This document shows positions 20,339-30,520 of a DNA stretch of 35,512 nucleotides, piece after piece; the first letter of the stretch is position 1; each line of letters starts with the position of its first letter. Made by a program: the position numbers and the translations under genes. The stretch spans positions 109,756 through 145,267 of the forward strand of contig NMRA01000336.1 of assembly GCA_002633005.1 (NCBI GenBank), read 5' to 3'. This stretch comes from Phoronis australis. Taxonomy: Eukaryota > Phoronida > Phoronidae. The notes under the pieces were generated by a model that worked only from the letters and a program-made list of their open reading frames with translations, was not told the origin of the DNA and searched no databases.

Positions 20339-20448
20339 GGATTAACTCGAACCAGTCTTCAGTCAATCATCGCACTGAAAGCTATTAGCACCGGTCTGTA
20401 ACAACCTGCGCCCACCCACACACGGGGAAAAACGTGACAGTGCAATAC

Positions 20449-20618
20449 AGTTCCAGGGTTTGCGACCCCTGAAGAGTTGGTAACACTCACAGTCCAGTTG
20501 ACGGGAGCGTCGCCTGCACAAGTGATAGTGAGAGATTGACCGGCTTCCACGTCTATGAACGGATATTCTTCTGCACGATCAAGCTTGACAGTGACGTTTA
20601 ACTCTGGACTTCCAGGAC
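20449..20618 (-). CDS. Exon Ig1a: first half of first VEGFR-like Ig domain
   Basis: Exon read from 20618; the acceptor ATATTTCGCCGCAG|GTCCTGG is clear and phase 1. Its first two bases join the G ending the LE exon to give Gly: GPCLF-G-PGSPELNVTV. The domain reads PFIDVEAGQSLTITCAGDAP, then VNWTVSVTNSSG. 'AGQSLTITCAG..PVNW' holds the first Ig cysteine and the core Trp in the short spacing typical of VEGFR Ig1. Ig1b needs a phase-0 donor. The one chosen here (GGAACT|GTATTG) is weak; others are TCAGGG|GTCGCA upstream and TGTACA|GTAATG, which lies beyond the solo LTR and would mean the LTR interrupts the exon. Three sequons (NVT, NWT, NSS) are present. The 3' border is therefore uncertain. Confidence 0.78.
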
Positions 20619-20659
20619 CTGCGGCGAAATATCCAAAGTAAGTATATTTTCTAACAACC

Positions 20660-21400
20660 CCTTAATTTTCATCGCTATGGGATGTTCAATTTCGCGTACT
20701 TTGTTTTGTCAATTGAATTGATACTTGACGCGACATCTGACTGGTTAAGTGCGTACTACGGTTCATCCCATGAAACAACATCAGTGACCACATTCATAGA
20801 CGACACAATTGTTCTCAAGAATCCAAAAGCAACGCAACACGTTCTGAATAAGCTGACTGAGTTTTCGAATGGTCACATGTGAAGGCAAAATCAGCAAAAC
20901 CCACCAGAAGCCTGTCTTTAAATAGTGTGAAACTGGATGCGAACAAGATAGCTGGGAATGACATCTCTACTGTCTGTGATCAACCTGTCAAAAGTCTTAG
21001 CCGGTGGTATGATTGCAACGTTAAAGATAGCTCTCGGAAGGAGGAAGTCAATTAACTTTCGAAATCGGGTTTGAGTACGACAGACTCAAAGAAACTTTCA
21101 AAGATTGAATTTTCCAGTATGTAAGTGCCAAGATAACATGGCCTTTACAAATATATGATATACCAAATACATATGTTGAAAAAATGGAAATACCAATTGA
21201 TAAACACACAAAAGAGCCATTCCACGAGATAACCAAAAGAAATCAAAAAATCACTTCAGGGGTCATCTTCCAGAGTCAGCCTAAACTTTGTGTATGAAGA
21301 AAATGACACGTTTTGCATACCGAAAACAGCAATTTTCCAATTAATAACAGGAAGATTGCATACAATGAGAGGATTCTTGTAATGGGATTAGGAAGTAGGA
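20660..21400 (+). pseudogene. Reverse transcriptase relic, palm and thumb part
   Basis: A decayed retroelement frame with shifts and stops. It reads TTFIDDTIVLKNPKATQHVL (FIDD is the catalytic Y.DD box), then NDISTVCDQPVKSLSRWYD in another frame, then IYDIPNTYVEKMEIPIDKHT and further to about TGRLHTMRGFL. The order 'DD-box, K..KS.SLS...G, V..L.RWYD, YDIP...VEKME' matches the RT domain of a widespread animal retroelement type whose proteins end in a nuclease-like domain; the matching C-terminal part lies at 23825-24690 on the same strand. It lies in the intron joining the laminin and Ig parts of the large gene, antisense to it. Confidence 0.72.
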
Positions 21401-23824
21401 CATCAACATTTTAGGGACCATAATGCTGTCTGACATATCCGTTTCACCCATTGAGCGTTCATAACTAACCATGGGTCATAGACTACACAGGCACAAGTGC
21501 TGGCATAACTGCTTGGTGCCAATACCCAAAACGGTTGACGACTTTAGACACAATTTTAAAGGCTGACATGAATATTTCATGTGATTTTAATAAAATATTC
21601 TTATGTGTAGAATATCTCAAGGCAATTTGGCTTTTATTTGTAAAAAATTCTTTTGAATTAAGGGCTTGGGACTGTATGAAGCGGTCGAACCGAAATAATT
21701 TTTCACTTAGAAGACAAAGCTCACATCACAGGAAAGGCATCAATGTCTGAAATACAAAAATAAAAAAATATCAAAATCGCGGGGTGCATTCAAAAGTTAT
21801 CTCTTTTTATGTGTCAAATTTTGACTTTACTTCGGTCGTGTCGGCCATCTTGTGATGTCTGCAGTACATGTTACGGGTTCAAAGTGCTTAAAAATTATAT
21901 TCACAAACATTCTAGCAATAAAATTTGTTACACATATCTTTACCTACCATTCTGTATAATCCAAGAGTATACACCAGAATTAAATCATGCAGGTGTAACT
22001 TATTGAATTGAGTGGTTAAGGTGCTCACAATTCACGTTGGACAACATGACGGCTTTTCTGAACTGAAAGACATGTTCAACGGGCTACATTGTCATCGGTG
22101 AAGATTTAACTACAATAGGTACATTTGCAGACACACTGCTACAAAAAGCAGTTTTGTACAGTTTTCCGAGGCTTGTGCCATAACTATTATGAGTCTCCAA
22201 TTTATTTCAATGTGAACTGCCCATTCAGCTAAATTCTGTTGAAATTGTTCTGAAATCGTTTTTTTTTTTGTTTGAAAGTTAACTTCTGTTCATGTTATGA
22301 TTATGTGTCACAGCACGAAACATATTTTTCTAACTTCTATGCACAAAAGATGCTTTTGATTCATGTTTTGTAACTTACTTGGTTTACAGAAATAGGTTAC
22401 ATTTGGATTATGAAATGTAAAGCTTACTCGGATCTTTCTGTGTCATAGTTCATATTATTCATTATCATGCTAGTCAAATTCTAGTTTAAGGACGAAAACT
22501 TTTATGGTACTCAGTCGCCATGTTAACAATTATGGATGTTTACTTTCATACTTAACGTGAGCTTGGTTCACCCAGTATTGTTGAACATTTCCAAAGTACG
22601 TTCTGAGTTACTTACTGTGGCAAAAGGCTGTTATGATCATTTTAGTTTGCGTATTAATTTGTACCGAGATCACTTTGCTAAGAGCAAGCCTTAGCTACAA
22701 TGCAAATTTTGAAACCCGTTTGTCCAATATATCTCTTATCGGAGTGTGACAACAAGTGCCAAAATCAGAGTTGGGTGAAATCGGTTAAACGATCAGCATC
22801 CTGCGAAAATGACAAAACTCAGAAGTGACTTTATATATTTTATGTAATGAATGATTACCAGATAATAAGGTGAATGTTACCAGGGTACCAGTTAGCAGCT
22901 GCCGGGGCGGAGAAAAGTTAGACGCATGAACGAATTCCAAAGTGCTAAAACTGTCTCTGGTGTGGCAGCAGACTCATTCGAAAACATGCAGTTTTGGGCT
23001 AAATTACAAGTAAGACGTGGAAAACAAAAACGGCGCTAGAGTGCAGCATGTAAACCAAGTTTCGATATTAATCAAAAGTCATCCTCATGTACGATAGTAG
23101 ACAAAAAACAAACTATGGTAACATAATTTGATTAATGCTGACTCGTCGTTCTCAAACATGATTGTGCCATCGTTTCTTCGATGGAAACGTTTTGGCCAAA
23201 TTTCATGAAATTTCACCAAAGAAATCTACTTATAAAAATTGCCACCAGGGGGCCAGCAGTATTCCAAGTATATAAAAATTGTCGTGGACTGATTTGATCA
23301 CCCTAGAAACATATTTGCAAAAATTAATGAAGCTCTTTTATGAGGTTTGTGAGATACAGATACATACTGTCCGTAGTCAGGCTCTATAAAATACACGATG
23401 GTATGTCATTTCTATGGACTGTTGCTTGAAAATACACAAAAAGCCCGTTTTTATTATTTTTATTTTCTTTGTATGACAGCAAACTGATGAAAAGTACCAT
23501 TGGAAATCACCAACACCCCGCAAACTGGCACCTCAAAAATATCTCAAAATCAAAGACAAAAAATTGGCAAATTTCACCGAATTTTGGCACTCCATTGAAA
23601 GTTAACGGAAACCCCATTTGAAAATTCAAAGACTGTCTTCTGATAGAAATGTTCATGTCTATATAAACATTATAAATATCTTTTTTCCCGTTCTTTTAAG
23701 CCGTTTTAAAAAAAATTCGCTAACTGAACCTTTTTAGGCCAAAGTATTCATGATGTTCTACCTTAAAAAATAAAGGCCCAAAAATTTTCAAATAAGCACT
23801 TTGAACATATCCCACCAGGATGTA
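21401..23824. other. Filler between two RT relic parts
   Basis: About 2.4 kb without a recognised gene, separating the two halves of the RT relic. It is AT-rich with short frames. If the halves come from one insertion, this segment contains lost coding sequence or a later insertion; I see no clear inverted ends or target duplication around it. Confidence 0.4.
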
Positions 23825-24690
23825 TGTACACACACATTTTTTTCAAGATCTGAGTGGCCCTAGAATCGACCTTTTGGTGCTCTCGTGGAATGATCAGACC
23901 CATCGCCAAGGTATCGGGTACAGTCGAATGGAAAATCAATTTTGGTCAAAAGCTAAACTTCAAGAGAGGAAGCAACTCTGCTCTCAACTGAGACAGGAGG
24001 AGGACAAGAAAATATTTCAGTCTGCTGTTCAACAGCAGGGTCAATGGACATCATGGAATCCGCGATGGAGAGTAAGCTGAATTGGTCAGGTTTATAGGCA
24101 ATGTCCAATAAACATCTGAGTTATGCCATGCATCTAGCCTACGACTAACTACCAACTCAAACCAACTTGATAAAGTGGAGTCTTGTTGACACTCACCTCT
24201 GTGTGTTGTGTGGCCAAAGCTGCGACCTTGTCTCTTATTTTATCGAGTTGCTCTGTGTCATTGTCAAGCGGAGTTTTAAAAAGATTGCGGAGGCCTTGGC
24301 GTTGGCAATCAGTAAAACATCCAAGTCAAAGCCAAGTGATGTCATACAATTTGTCACAAAGGGTTATAATTCCAAGGTTGCTCGTACACGTAGACAGTAC
24401 AGCATTGTGTTTGGAGGAGTAATATACTCGAAGTTAGCCGCAGATTTAAAGACTGAAGGCTGTTACCCTGAAGTCGTCACTGAAAGTGGGCAACGCCCAA
24501 ATATTGTAATCTTGTCGGCATGGACCAAGAAAATGGTTCTAGTCAAAATAACTTTACTATATGAACCTCGTATTGAGGAGAGTCGTGAATTCAAGATGGC
24601 CAAGTACAAGGACTTATGTCAAAACTTGCGAAATAAAGGGTATACCATAGAAGTTGAAGCTAGAGGCGTCCCTAGCTCTTCTTTATAGAC
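23825..24690 (+). pseudogene. RT relic, C-terminal nuclease-like part
   Basis: Continues the relic at 20660. First QGIGYSRMENQFWSKAKLQE and FQSAVQQQGQWTSW, a tryptophan-rich linker. Then a CVLCGQ / AATLSLILSSCSVSLSSG pair in two frames, the remains of a zinc-knuckle 'C.LC....L.HIL..C' segment with a frameshift. Last RPNIVILSAWTKKMVLVKIT, then EESREFKMAKYKDLCQNLRN and KGYTIEVEARGV. The final block, 'RPDIVLWS..... VELTVPWE...EEA.ERK..KY', is in other copies a restriction-nuclease-like fold; here the E of VELT is Lys (VKIT), so the site is broken. The 173-codon frame at 24167-24688 is its longest open piece. Confidence 0.78.
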
Positions 24691-25120
24691 TGTCATCAGT
24701 AAGACAAGTTTAACACTCAGTGAAAAGTACTGATTTGTCAGACAGATATGTATTGCAGCTGAGGTAGCGTCAAAGTAGATTTGGTGGAGGAGAAATGAAA
24801 AGACCTGGCGGGATGCCTTGTAGTGGCCAGGCGTTTCTTAAATCCCCTGTTAGTCAGAGGCAGACATCCATCCGGCAGTTGTTGGCCTTCTTTGGTGCTG
24901 GTGGGTGTGGGCCGCCCTCACCTACAGTGTAAAAAGTCAAAGGCCCAAAACACTGGTGGGGGTCTTCTTCTGAAGACTGCCTCTGGCTTTGCAATCTTGT
25001 TGGTTGTTTGTCTTCCTAGTTTTTGTTTAAACGTAAATCAGTGCACCTACTACACTCTAAAAATCCACTTGCAGGAATTCTACATCTCAAATAACGAACA
25101 ATGCTTACCCTACAACTTAC

Positions 25121-25208
25121 CAAACAAACATGGCCCCTTTCTAGGATCTCCATGGAATCCAGCCACGCACCTTTCACAGTGGTCTCCTTCTGTGTTGCTC
25201 TTGCAGTT
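25121..25208 (-). CDS. Exon LE2b: second half of a laminin-EGF repeat
   Basis: Exon of 88 nt, read from 25208 to 25121. The acceptor is GAATGTTTCTCCAG|AACTGC and the donor TTGTTTG|GTAAGTTG, phases 0 in and 1 out. It encodes [20 protein letters not shown] and DPRKGPCLF. '[20 protein letters not shown]' is the diagnostic second half of a laminin-type EGF repeat, with cysteines 5 to 8 in place. Together with the previous exon it makes one complete eight-cysteine repeat. Its phase-1 donor fits the acceptor of Ig1a 4.5 kb further on, which would place an Ig domain straight after it, as in perlecan. Confidence 0.93.
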
Positions 25209-25428
25209 CTGGAGAAACATTCCATAAAAGAGAAATAGAAGAGAATGTTTAATTCAAGCTACCAGAAACGTGGGAATTTTAGGACTTGTCGATTTTATAA
25301 TTTGTCAACATCAAACTTTTTAACTGATTTCTGTATTTAAACATACAACTTTTTAGACCCTCGGATTTTCGAAACTTTATGCCTCAGGTTTGCCAATGAA
25401 ATTGCAGTTACAAATTTGAACCACCAAC

Positions 25429-25518
25429 CTTGCACTTTCCTGACGCGTCACATTCGCTTGAACGGCAATTACAGAAGCAATGCGCTAGTTGCAAGTGAAA
25501 CGGAAAGTCAGCGCAATA
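25429..25518 (-). CDS. Exon LE1b-LE2a: laminin-EGF repeat
   Basis: Exon of 90 nt, read from 25518 to 25429. The acceptor is CTGTTTTTTTCAG|TATTGC and the donor AAGTGCAAG|GTTGGTGG, phases 0 and 0. It encodes YCADFPFHLQLAHCFCNCRS and SECDASGKCK. 'YCADF...C' closes the half repeat that follows the laminin IV domain; 'FCNCRSSECDASGKC' is the start of the next repeat ('C.CNGHS..CD..TG.C'). The joins SCE-YCAD before and [12 protein letters not shown] after are both natural for laminin-type repeats and in phase. Confidence 0.92.
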
Positions 25519-27053
25519 CTGAAAAAAACAGTGTTAATAGAAATGCAATAGGCGAGATTTAAGTTTGGCCACTATTGTTAATTAAATCAGTTTTTGGCCA
25601 CAATATGATTAAACATGAACTTTTTATATAAGCGGCGATCGTCCGGTTTTTAAGTTTGGCCGTATGTGAGATTTAACTTACGTCGTTTTAAGGGAACTAA
25701 ACTATGTGCAGGTGAAATTTGCAAATAAGTAACCGCGTCATCAGCTATTGTACACTAGTACAGCAGTGTCGTATAAAGATTTTCAAGGAGCCCTAGACTA
25801 TAAGAAGTCAGTGGTCAGTTGCACAAAGATGTCCAAGACAGGGACTTCACTAATTTCCTTAAGTACTCAAAGCATTTGTGAACCTTATTTAGTAACCAAT
25901 GTGACTTTACATTCATAATGAGCTCATCTTACACGAATGACTTATTGTATTTATAAACCTCAAAACTGAGTCCATATTTCAATGGAAAAGCGTAGACACT
26001 GAGTCTTTAAACATGTGGGCTTTATGAGAAGGCCCTTATATGTTTTCAATAATTTTAAGAATTTAACATGGACTTTACTCTTGATAGGTTTCAAAAGTAA
26101 ACAGTACCTTAGTGATGAACATAAACTAGCAGAAGAAAGGGCACTCACTGTATGTACAAATTTACAAATGCACTAAATATAGACAACATAGTTGATTACC
26201 TGCCTGTGAGTTCTTCACGCAACCAGCTCTGGGCATTTAAATTTCATCAGATCCCTTCGGTCGACACCCCAATCGCCGGGCCAAACATTTTGAGTCACCC
26301 CGGTCCCCATAATGTCACTTTTGAGCTACCCTCGGTCAACTGAATTTTGTCAACTACCGTCTCCATAAGTTTTGCTCATGTCAAAAAGGAGGCTACAAGG
26401 CGGGGACTATTTTTATGAACCCAATTGTAATTTAATTAGCTTAATGTGTGATAGGCTAAAATCATATTTAGATAAGATTGGTCTTCATAAAGGAGATTGT
26501 GCGGTCCAACGCGTATTGACGGATATAACAAACATTGTATGGTACAATCAAACTTGTTCCAAATATCTGTGGATAGGTTAGAGTTACATGATAGTTTCAA
26601 AACCTTTATAAAAGTGATCTAGTTGTAGAACTTATTACCAATTACAGCCTCCAGTGTCTCGTTCAAGTTAAGTTGCACGTATTCAAAAATGTACAAGCTG
26701 CAAACAAGAAAATATGAGAGACGAAAACAAGAAATGATAAGATAAGGAATTAGAAAATAAACGGTAAGGAAATGATTCAAGACTGAAGATATGAAAAATA
26801 AAGGGAAACGAAATGAGCCAACACTAAAGAGAGGAAAAGTAAAAGGGAACCAACACTGAAGAGAGAAAAAATAGAAAGAAATAGTAAAAAGAAGAATAAA
26901 AATATAGCAGAGAAAAATGAAAAAAGAAAGAAAAAGAACCGTGAAGAAAAAAATTGGAGACGTGAAGAAAAAGAGGAGGTGAATAACTGTAGTCACAAAT
27001 GAAAGAGTAATATGTAAATGAGAGTTATTTTACTAACAAAGTTGCAGACTTAC
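25519..27053. other. Intron between laminin IV and LE exons
   Basis: No further exon recognised. The plus-strand frames at 26152-26581 have no domain pattern. The right part is a purine tract described separately. Confidence 0.5.
26700..26985. repeat. Purine-rich (A/G) low-complexity tract
   Basis: Nearly 290 bp made almost wholly of A and G on the plus strand, with GAAAAGAGA-like motifs; the minus strand is a long C/T tract. The minus-strand open frame across it, rich in F, L and S, is a result of this composition. In the minus-strand gene it is an intronic polypyrimidine run. Confidence 0.75.
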
Positions 27054-27290
27054 TTCGCATGACAAACCAGAAAATCCGTCAGGACACACACACTGTTCTA
27101 CGGAGTACACACTACTGTTCCTTGAAGACGGGGGAGCTGTTTTCATAGACACACGAAAAAGATTGAATGACACTTGTGCTGTGTTGTACTTGGTGCGAAG
27201 TGATATAGCGTCCAAGTGAGACAAAACGCGTAGGAATTTACTCCGAGAAACGTGTACCCCAGCCATAGTATTCTCATCAAAAAACGAAGT
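27054..27290 (-). CDS. Exon: laminin IV domain, C-terminal part, and start of LE1
   Basis: Exon of 237 nt (79 codons), read from 27290 to 27054. The acceptor is GGCTTTGTTTTCAG|ACTTCG and the donor CATGCGAA|GTAAGTC, phases 0 and 0. It encodes TSFFDENTMAGVHVSRSKFL, RVLSHLDAISLRTKYNTAQV, SFNLFRVSMKTA and VEQCVCPDGFSGLSCE. 'VSRSKFLRVLSHLD...LRTKY' matches the 'TRE.LL.ALA.LD.LLIRA.Y' helix/strand of laminin IV domains; 'VEQC.CP.G..GLSCE' is the fixed junction to the following half LE repeat in perlecan and laminins. A full laminin IV domain is longer, so earlier exons are needed; one is at 33950-34048. Confidence 0.93.
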
Positions 27291-27879
27291 CTGAAAACAA
27301 AGCCAAGCGTTTGTCAGTGTTTACAATCTGACGTTCGCCGTGGGATATACACTATAAATTTTGGAAAATGGTGAACTTTTAGTGTGGCAAAAACAAAACC
27401 GATGGTATCAGACAGAAACTATAGTAAGAGCTTGTAGAACCAATAACCACTTGTCAGTACTTTCAAGGGCCTGACACAATCTTCACTTTGCCTTAGGTAA
27501 AACATGAGACCAGTGTCATAACGATAAGTGGTCTGCAACAAAAATGTTTTTTATAATCAAAGTCGGTTTATAATCTTTTTAAGGATAACAACACCCGTTG
27601 TGGCAAATTTGTAAGTCTAGGCTTGCTGATTCGGTGCCTTCACATTCCACGTTTATATGGCACTCGGCTTCTGAAGCATTAATCATAGGTTTTAACGCAA
27701 AAAGCATATTGAAGTATTGAAGTATATTTTAAAGAGTATGGGTCGTTTCACATTCTCAGTACTTTCAAGTTCTTTGTGTCTCAGCAATAGACCCAATTCA
27801 CGCCGACAGGAGGCGCGTTCCAAAACGAGGCTCGCTACGATAGCTCTGTTAGCTTATCGGCAAAGTTCTGTTTTTCAGT

Positions 27880-28077
27880 CCGTGTGGTTCCGCGAACGGC
27901 TACAAAAAATACGGACACGCAACTGTCTGCTTCACAATCTCTAAAGACGTTGAGATTCGAAAGCGTTGGGTCGTTGCCATACGCCGCGACGAAGCAAAAT
28001 ATGTCCTTGTAAAATTTATAAATGTTTTCGAAAAGTTAGATCATATTTTGTCGCATCTCGGTTGTCAAGCATCATAG
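27880..28077 (+). pseudogene. THAP-like zinc-finger relic
   Basis: Plus-strand frame of 65 codons ending in TAG. It begins PCGSANGYKKYG and contains KDVEIRKRWVVAIRRDE, which matches the 'FPKD.ELR..W..AIRRD' centre of THAP domains, the DNA-binding fold of P-element-type transposases and related host proteins. The N-terminal C2 part is only partly kept and the C-terminal C.H pair is not evident. It is probably a transposon relic. It could instead be a degraded host THAP gene. Confidence 0.45.
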
Positions 28078-29024
28078 TAACGACCGAAGAAAGGGTCAGC
28101 CAGGCTGTGTTTTCATGACTATGGATTTAGGGGGGCCAAGGGGGCCATGGCCCCCACTAAAATTGTATCAGATCCCATTTCTGAGTTCAGGTGCGAATTG
28201 CTGACTAGCACACGTACGCAACCAGGGGGCCTTTGGGGGTGAATGAACAACGCATAGGCGCCGCCCCTGCTACGGGTTGAAACATTATAATTTTCTTTCC
28301 AAAAAGGACAGGGCCCTCAATCACTCGAATTTGGGGCCCAATATTGGCCCTATTCCCCTCTCAAAAATATTGAAATATCACGCGAAATTCCCCCAACGAG
28401 GCATAAAAATTCCTCTAGTGAAAAATCTCTCTGAGTTCACGTCACCTGTAACCACACAGGTGACAACTTTTAAGAGCACAAAAGGCTACTTTAAAATGAG
28501 ACAGAGCCTATGAGAGCTTGCAACAGGGCGGGGGTGCTATTGATGGTGATCAGGAGGTAGATTGTTCCCGCCCTCACTCGGCGAAAAAATCGCCTCTCAG
28601 TAGGCACTGGCACCTTTCCCCTCGGATGAACGAGGCTCCTGCAGAAACATGATAACTGTGATTGCATTGTCCAGTAAACTGAAATCGAGTTCTAAAACGA
28701 GGTTACATGTATGCTTTGGACGAACGAATTAGGTGTTTTAATTTTTAAATTCAACTTTGTCCAGACTGATATTTGAAATCTAACACATGAAATAGACGTA
28801 AGAGTTATTACAACCAAGAAAGCAGAATTGATGGTCAAATAATTTTTATTTTCAATTACGAGCCTGTTTTTTTTATTTTAATAAAAAATATATTTAATAC
28901 ATCAATTATTCTTTCAGATCAATGGCAAATCAACTATTAGTCCCAGTGAGTGGATAGGATCAGGTTATGCTTGATGTTAATATTCGCGATCAACAAATTA
29001 AACCAGATGTGACTAATAGGCCTT
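28078..29024. other. Unassigned; G/C-rich transposon-end-like phrase
   Basis: At 28125-28157, GGATTTAGGGGGGCCAAGGG followed by GGCCATGGCCCCC is a hairpin of the kind found just inside the ends of hAT-like elements (compare the start of the insertion at 17150). No matching right end was found. The frame at 28277-28513 has no recognisable motif. Around 28860-28910 the sequence is very T/A-rich. Confidence 0.35.
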
Positions 29025-30183
29025 TTGCGAGTTTATAACAATAACGCGAGATTATGCGAGACTTAACTGTGACGTCACGGGAAGTGGGGCAAAAGCTTGT
29101 CGTTTGGTCATTTGCCCAATACGGTACCAGAGTGTATTCTGTTATTGTCTTCGAGTTTTTAGCCGTTTAGTTCGAAAAATGTCCAAAAGCATTGCTGTTA
29201 TGGCAAATGAACTTCAGATTCGTACTACAATACGTTCCATCGCGTTCTGTACTAATTTCGTCCCGTGTATTTTAAACGGGCGGTAGGCGAAATCCGCTCA
29301 CTGATAAAGTTTTCACATCGTCGAAAATACATTCTACACCTAAAATTAGCACGTAAAAGGCTCTTACTTTCTTCAGTGACTCTTTCTGCTTCTAAACATA
29401 TCTTCGATGAAGCATATATACGGAAATTCAGGTGACTTAGGCGAAGAATTCCAACTCCACTTTGTGGTTCCTGTTAACTTTGTCCGCGCGCGCGATTACC
29501 ACAATCAAGTATTTCAGCTGAGTCAGGTGAGTATGAGGCAAAGGCTAGCGCGAGACTGAGCGAAGCGCGAGATCTGGTGCGTGACCTGGCGCGTGACACT
29601 TGCAAAATAGCATGAGAAAATATCAAGTGAAATTTGTAAGATTTGTGTCCCTTGGACTTTTTGTTCGTCAACAGGCGTGATTTCACGTAACTTTTTCAAA
29701 ATGGCGGCTCTTTAGTGAGAGAATTTCGAGAGAACCGTGAGGTTTTCATGAATATGCTCAAGTTATTTGTAGACTAAATTGTGTCCAGATTGAGGGTATG
29801 TGTTAATTATAACTTCATGTGCACATATGCATGTTTCATTTGATTTTATTTGCTGTATTTTGAAGTGAATATCTTTTTATGGGGATACACTATCGCCACT
29901 GTATGCCTGCGCCATTCAGGCCTAGAGCGGGTTAAGTTCCAATTTCAGTCCGTTCACAGCTTCGCACAACATAACAAGGTCACATTTTCTTCGTCTATTC
30001 ACAGTTATTCCACGACCCATCTACCATATCTTATGTTGTTTTAACGTTTTAAGCGTAAAATTCACCATAAGAACTCCAGTAAGTTTTAGCGTGTGTAGCA
30101 AAGACTCGGGACAAAACAAGAGCAATATGGCGGGTTTTGCCCCCTTTCCGGTGACGTCACTGTGACTAGCGAGAAACTCGCAA
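29025..30183. mobile_element. ~1.16-kb TIR element with CRE octamers in its ends
   Basis: The left end starts TTGCGAGTTT and about 45 bp in has CTGTGACGTCACGGGAAGTG and GGGCAAAA. The right end, read in reverse, starts TTGCGAGTTT and has CAGTGACGTCACCGGAAAGG and GGGCAAAA. Both thus share the 10-bp terminus and the internal block, with different spacers. No transposase is readable. A convincing target duplication was not found. Inside are AGCGCGAG-type repeats near 29547-29600. Confidence 0.65.
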
Positions 30184-30520
30184 GTGAGCTATTGCACATG
30201 ACAGCCACCAGTGTCGAATATGTCTTCAAATCGTCAACAATATGAGCAGATGACCTGGTTCGCGTAGAAAGTATTGATCAACAATTTACAAGAAAAAACG
30301 TAACCCTGCATTCAGCATAGTACCTAATCCGTGACACTACGATCACTGCAATATGGTCCATGTTTCGAACCTAGTTTTCGGAAAAAAATAAACTCTTTCG
30401 TCAGACAACTCTTTGGCGCCTTAACTTGTTCTCTAGTGTAATTTTCTACGTCTCTGTGGTTAATTGTCGGCACATCATTAAAATTTAATATCCAGGATGG
30501 ACTCGAAAGACCAGCCTCCC

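Larger units (their letters stand above)
19701..20439 (+). mobile_element. Solo LTR, 739 bp, with target duplication GTGCA
   Basis: Begins TGTATATAATGCAAC and ends GGGGAAAAACGTGACA, the TG...CA form of LTRs. It is flanked by GTGCA at 19696-19700 and 20440-20444, a 5-bp duplication. A TATA box (20036), a downstream transcribed-looking region and AATAAA (20333) give the U3-R-U5 order on the plus strand. No internal retrotransposon region adjoins, so this is a solo LTR. It is antisense to the host gene and lies next to, or inside, exon Ig1a. Confidence 0.85.

Noticed and set aside
21048-21236. A minus-strand frame with a signal-peptide-like start as the first exon before Ig1a
   Set aside because: It is antisense to the RT relic, has no good donor with phase 1, and is explained by that relic.
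26619-26996. A 125-codon membrane-protein-like frame on the minus strand
   Set aside because: The F/L/S content is a direct result of the purine tract on the other strand.
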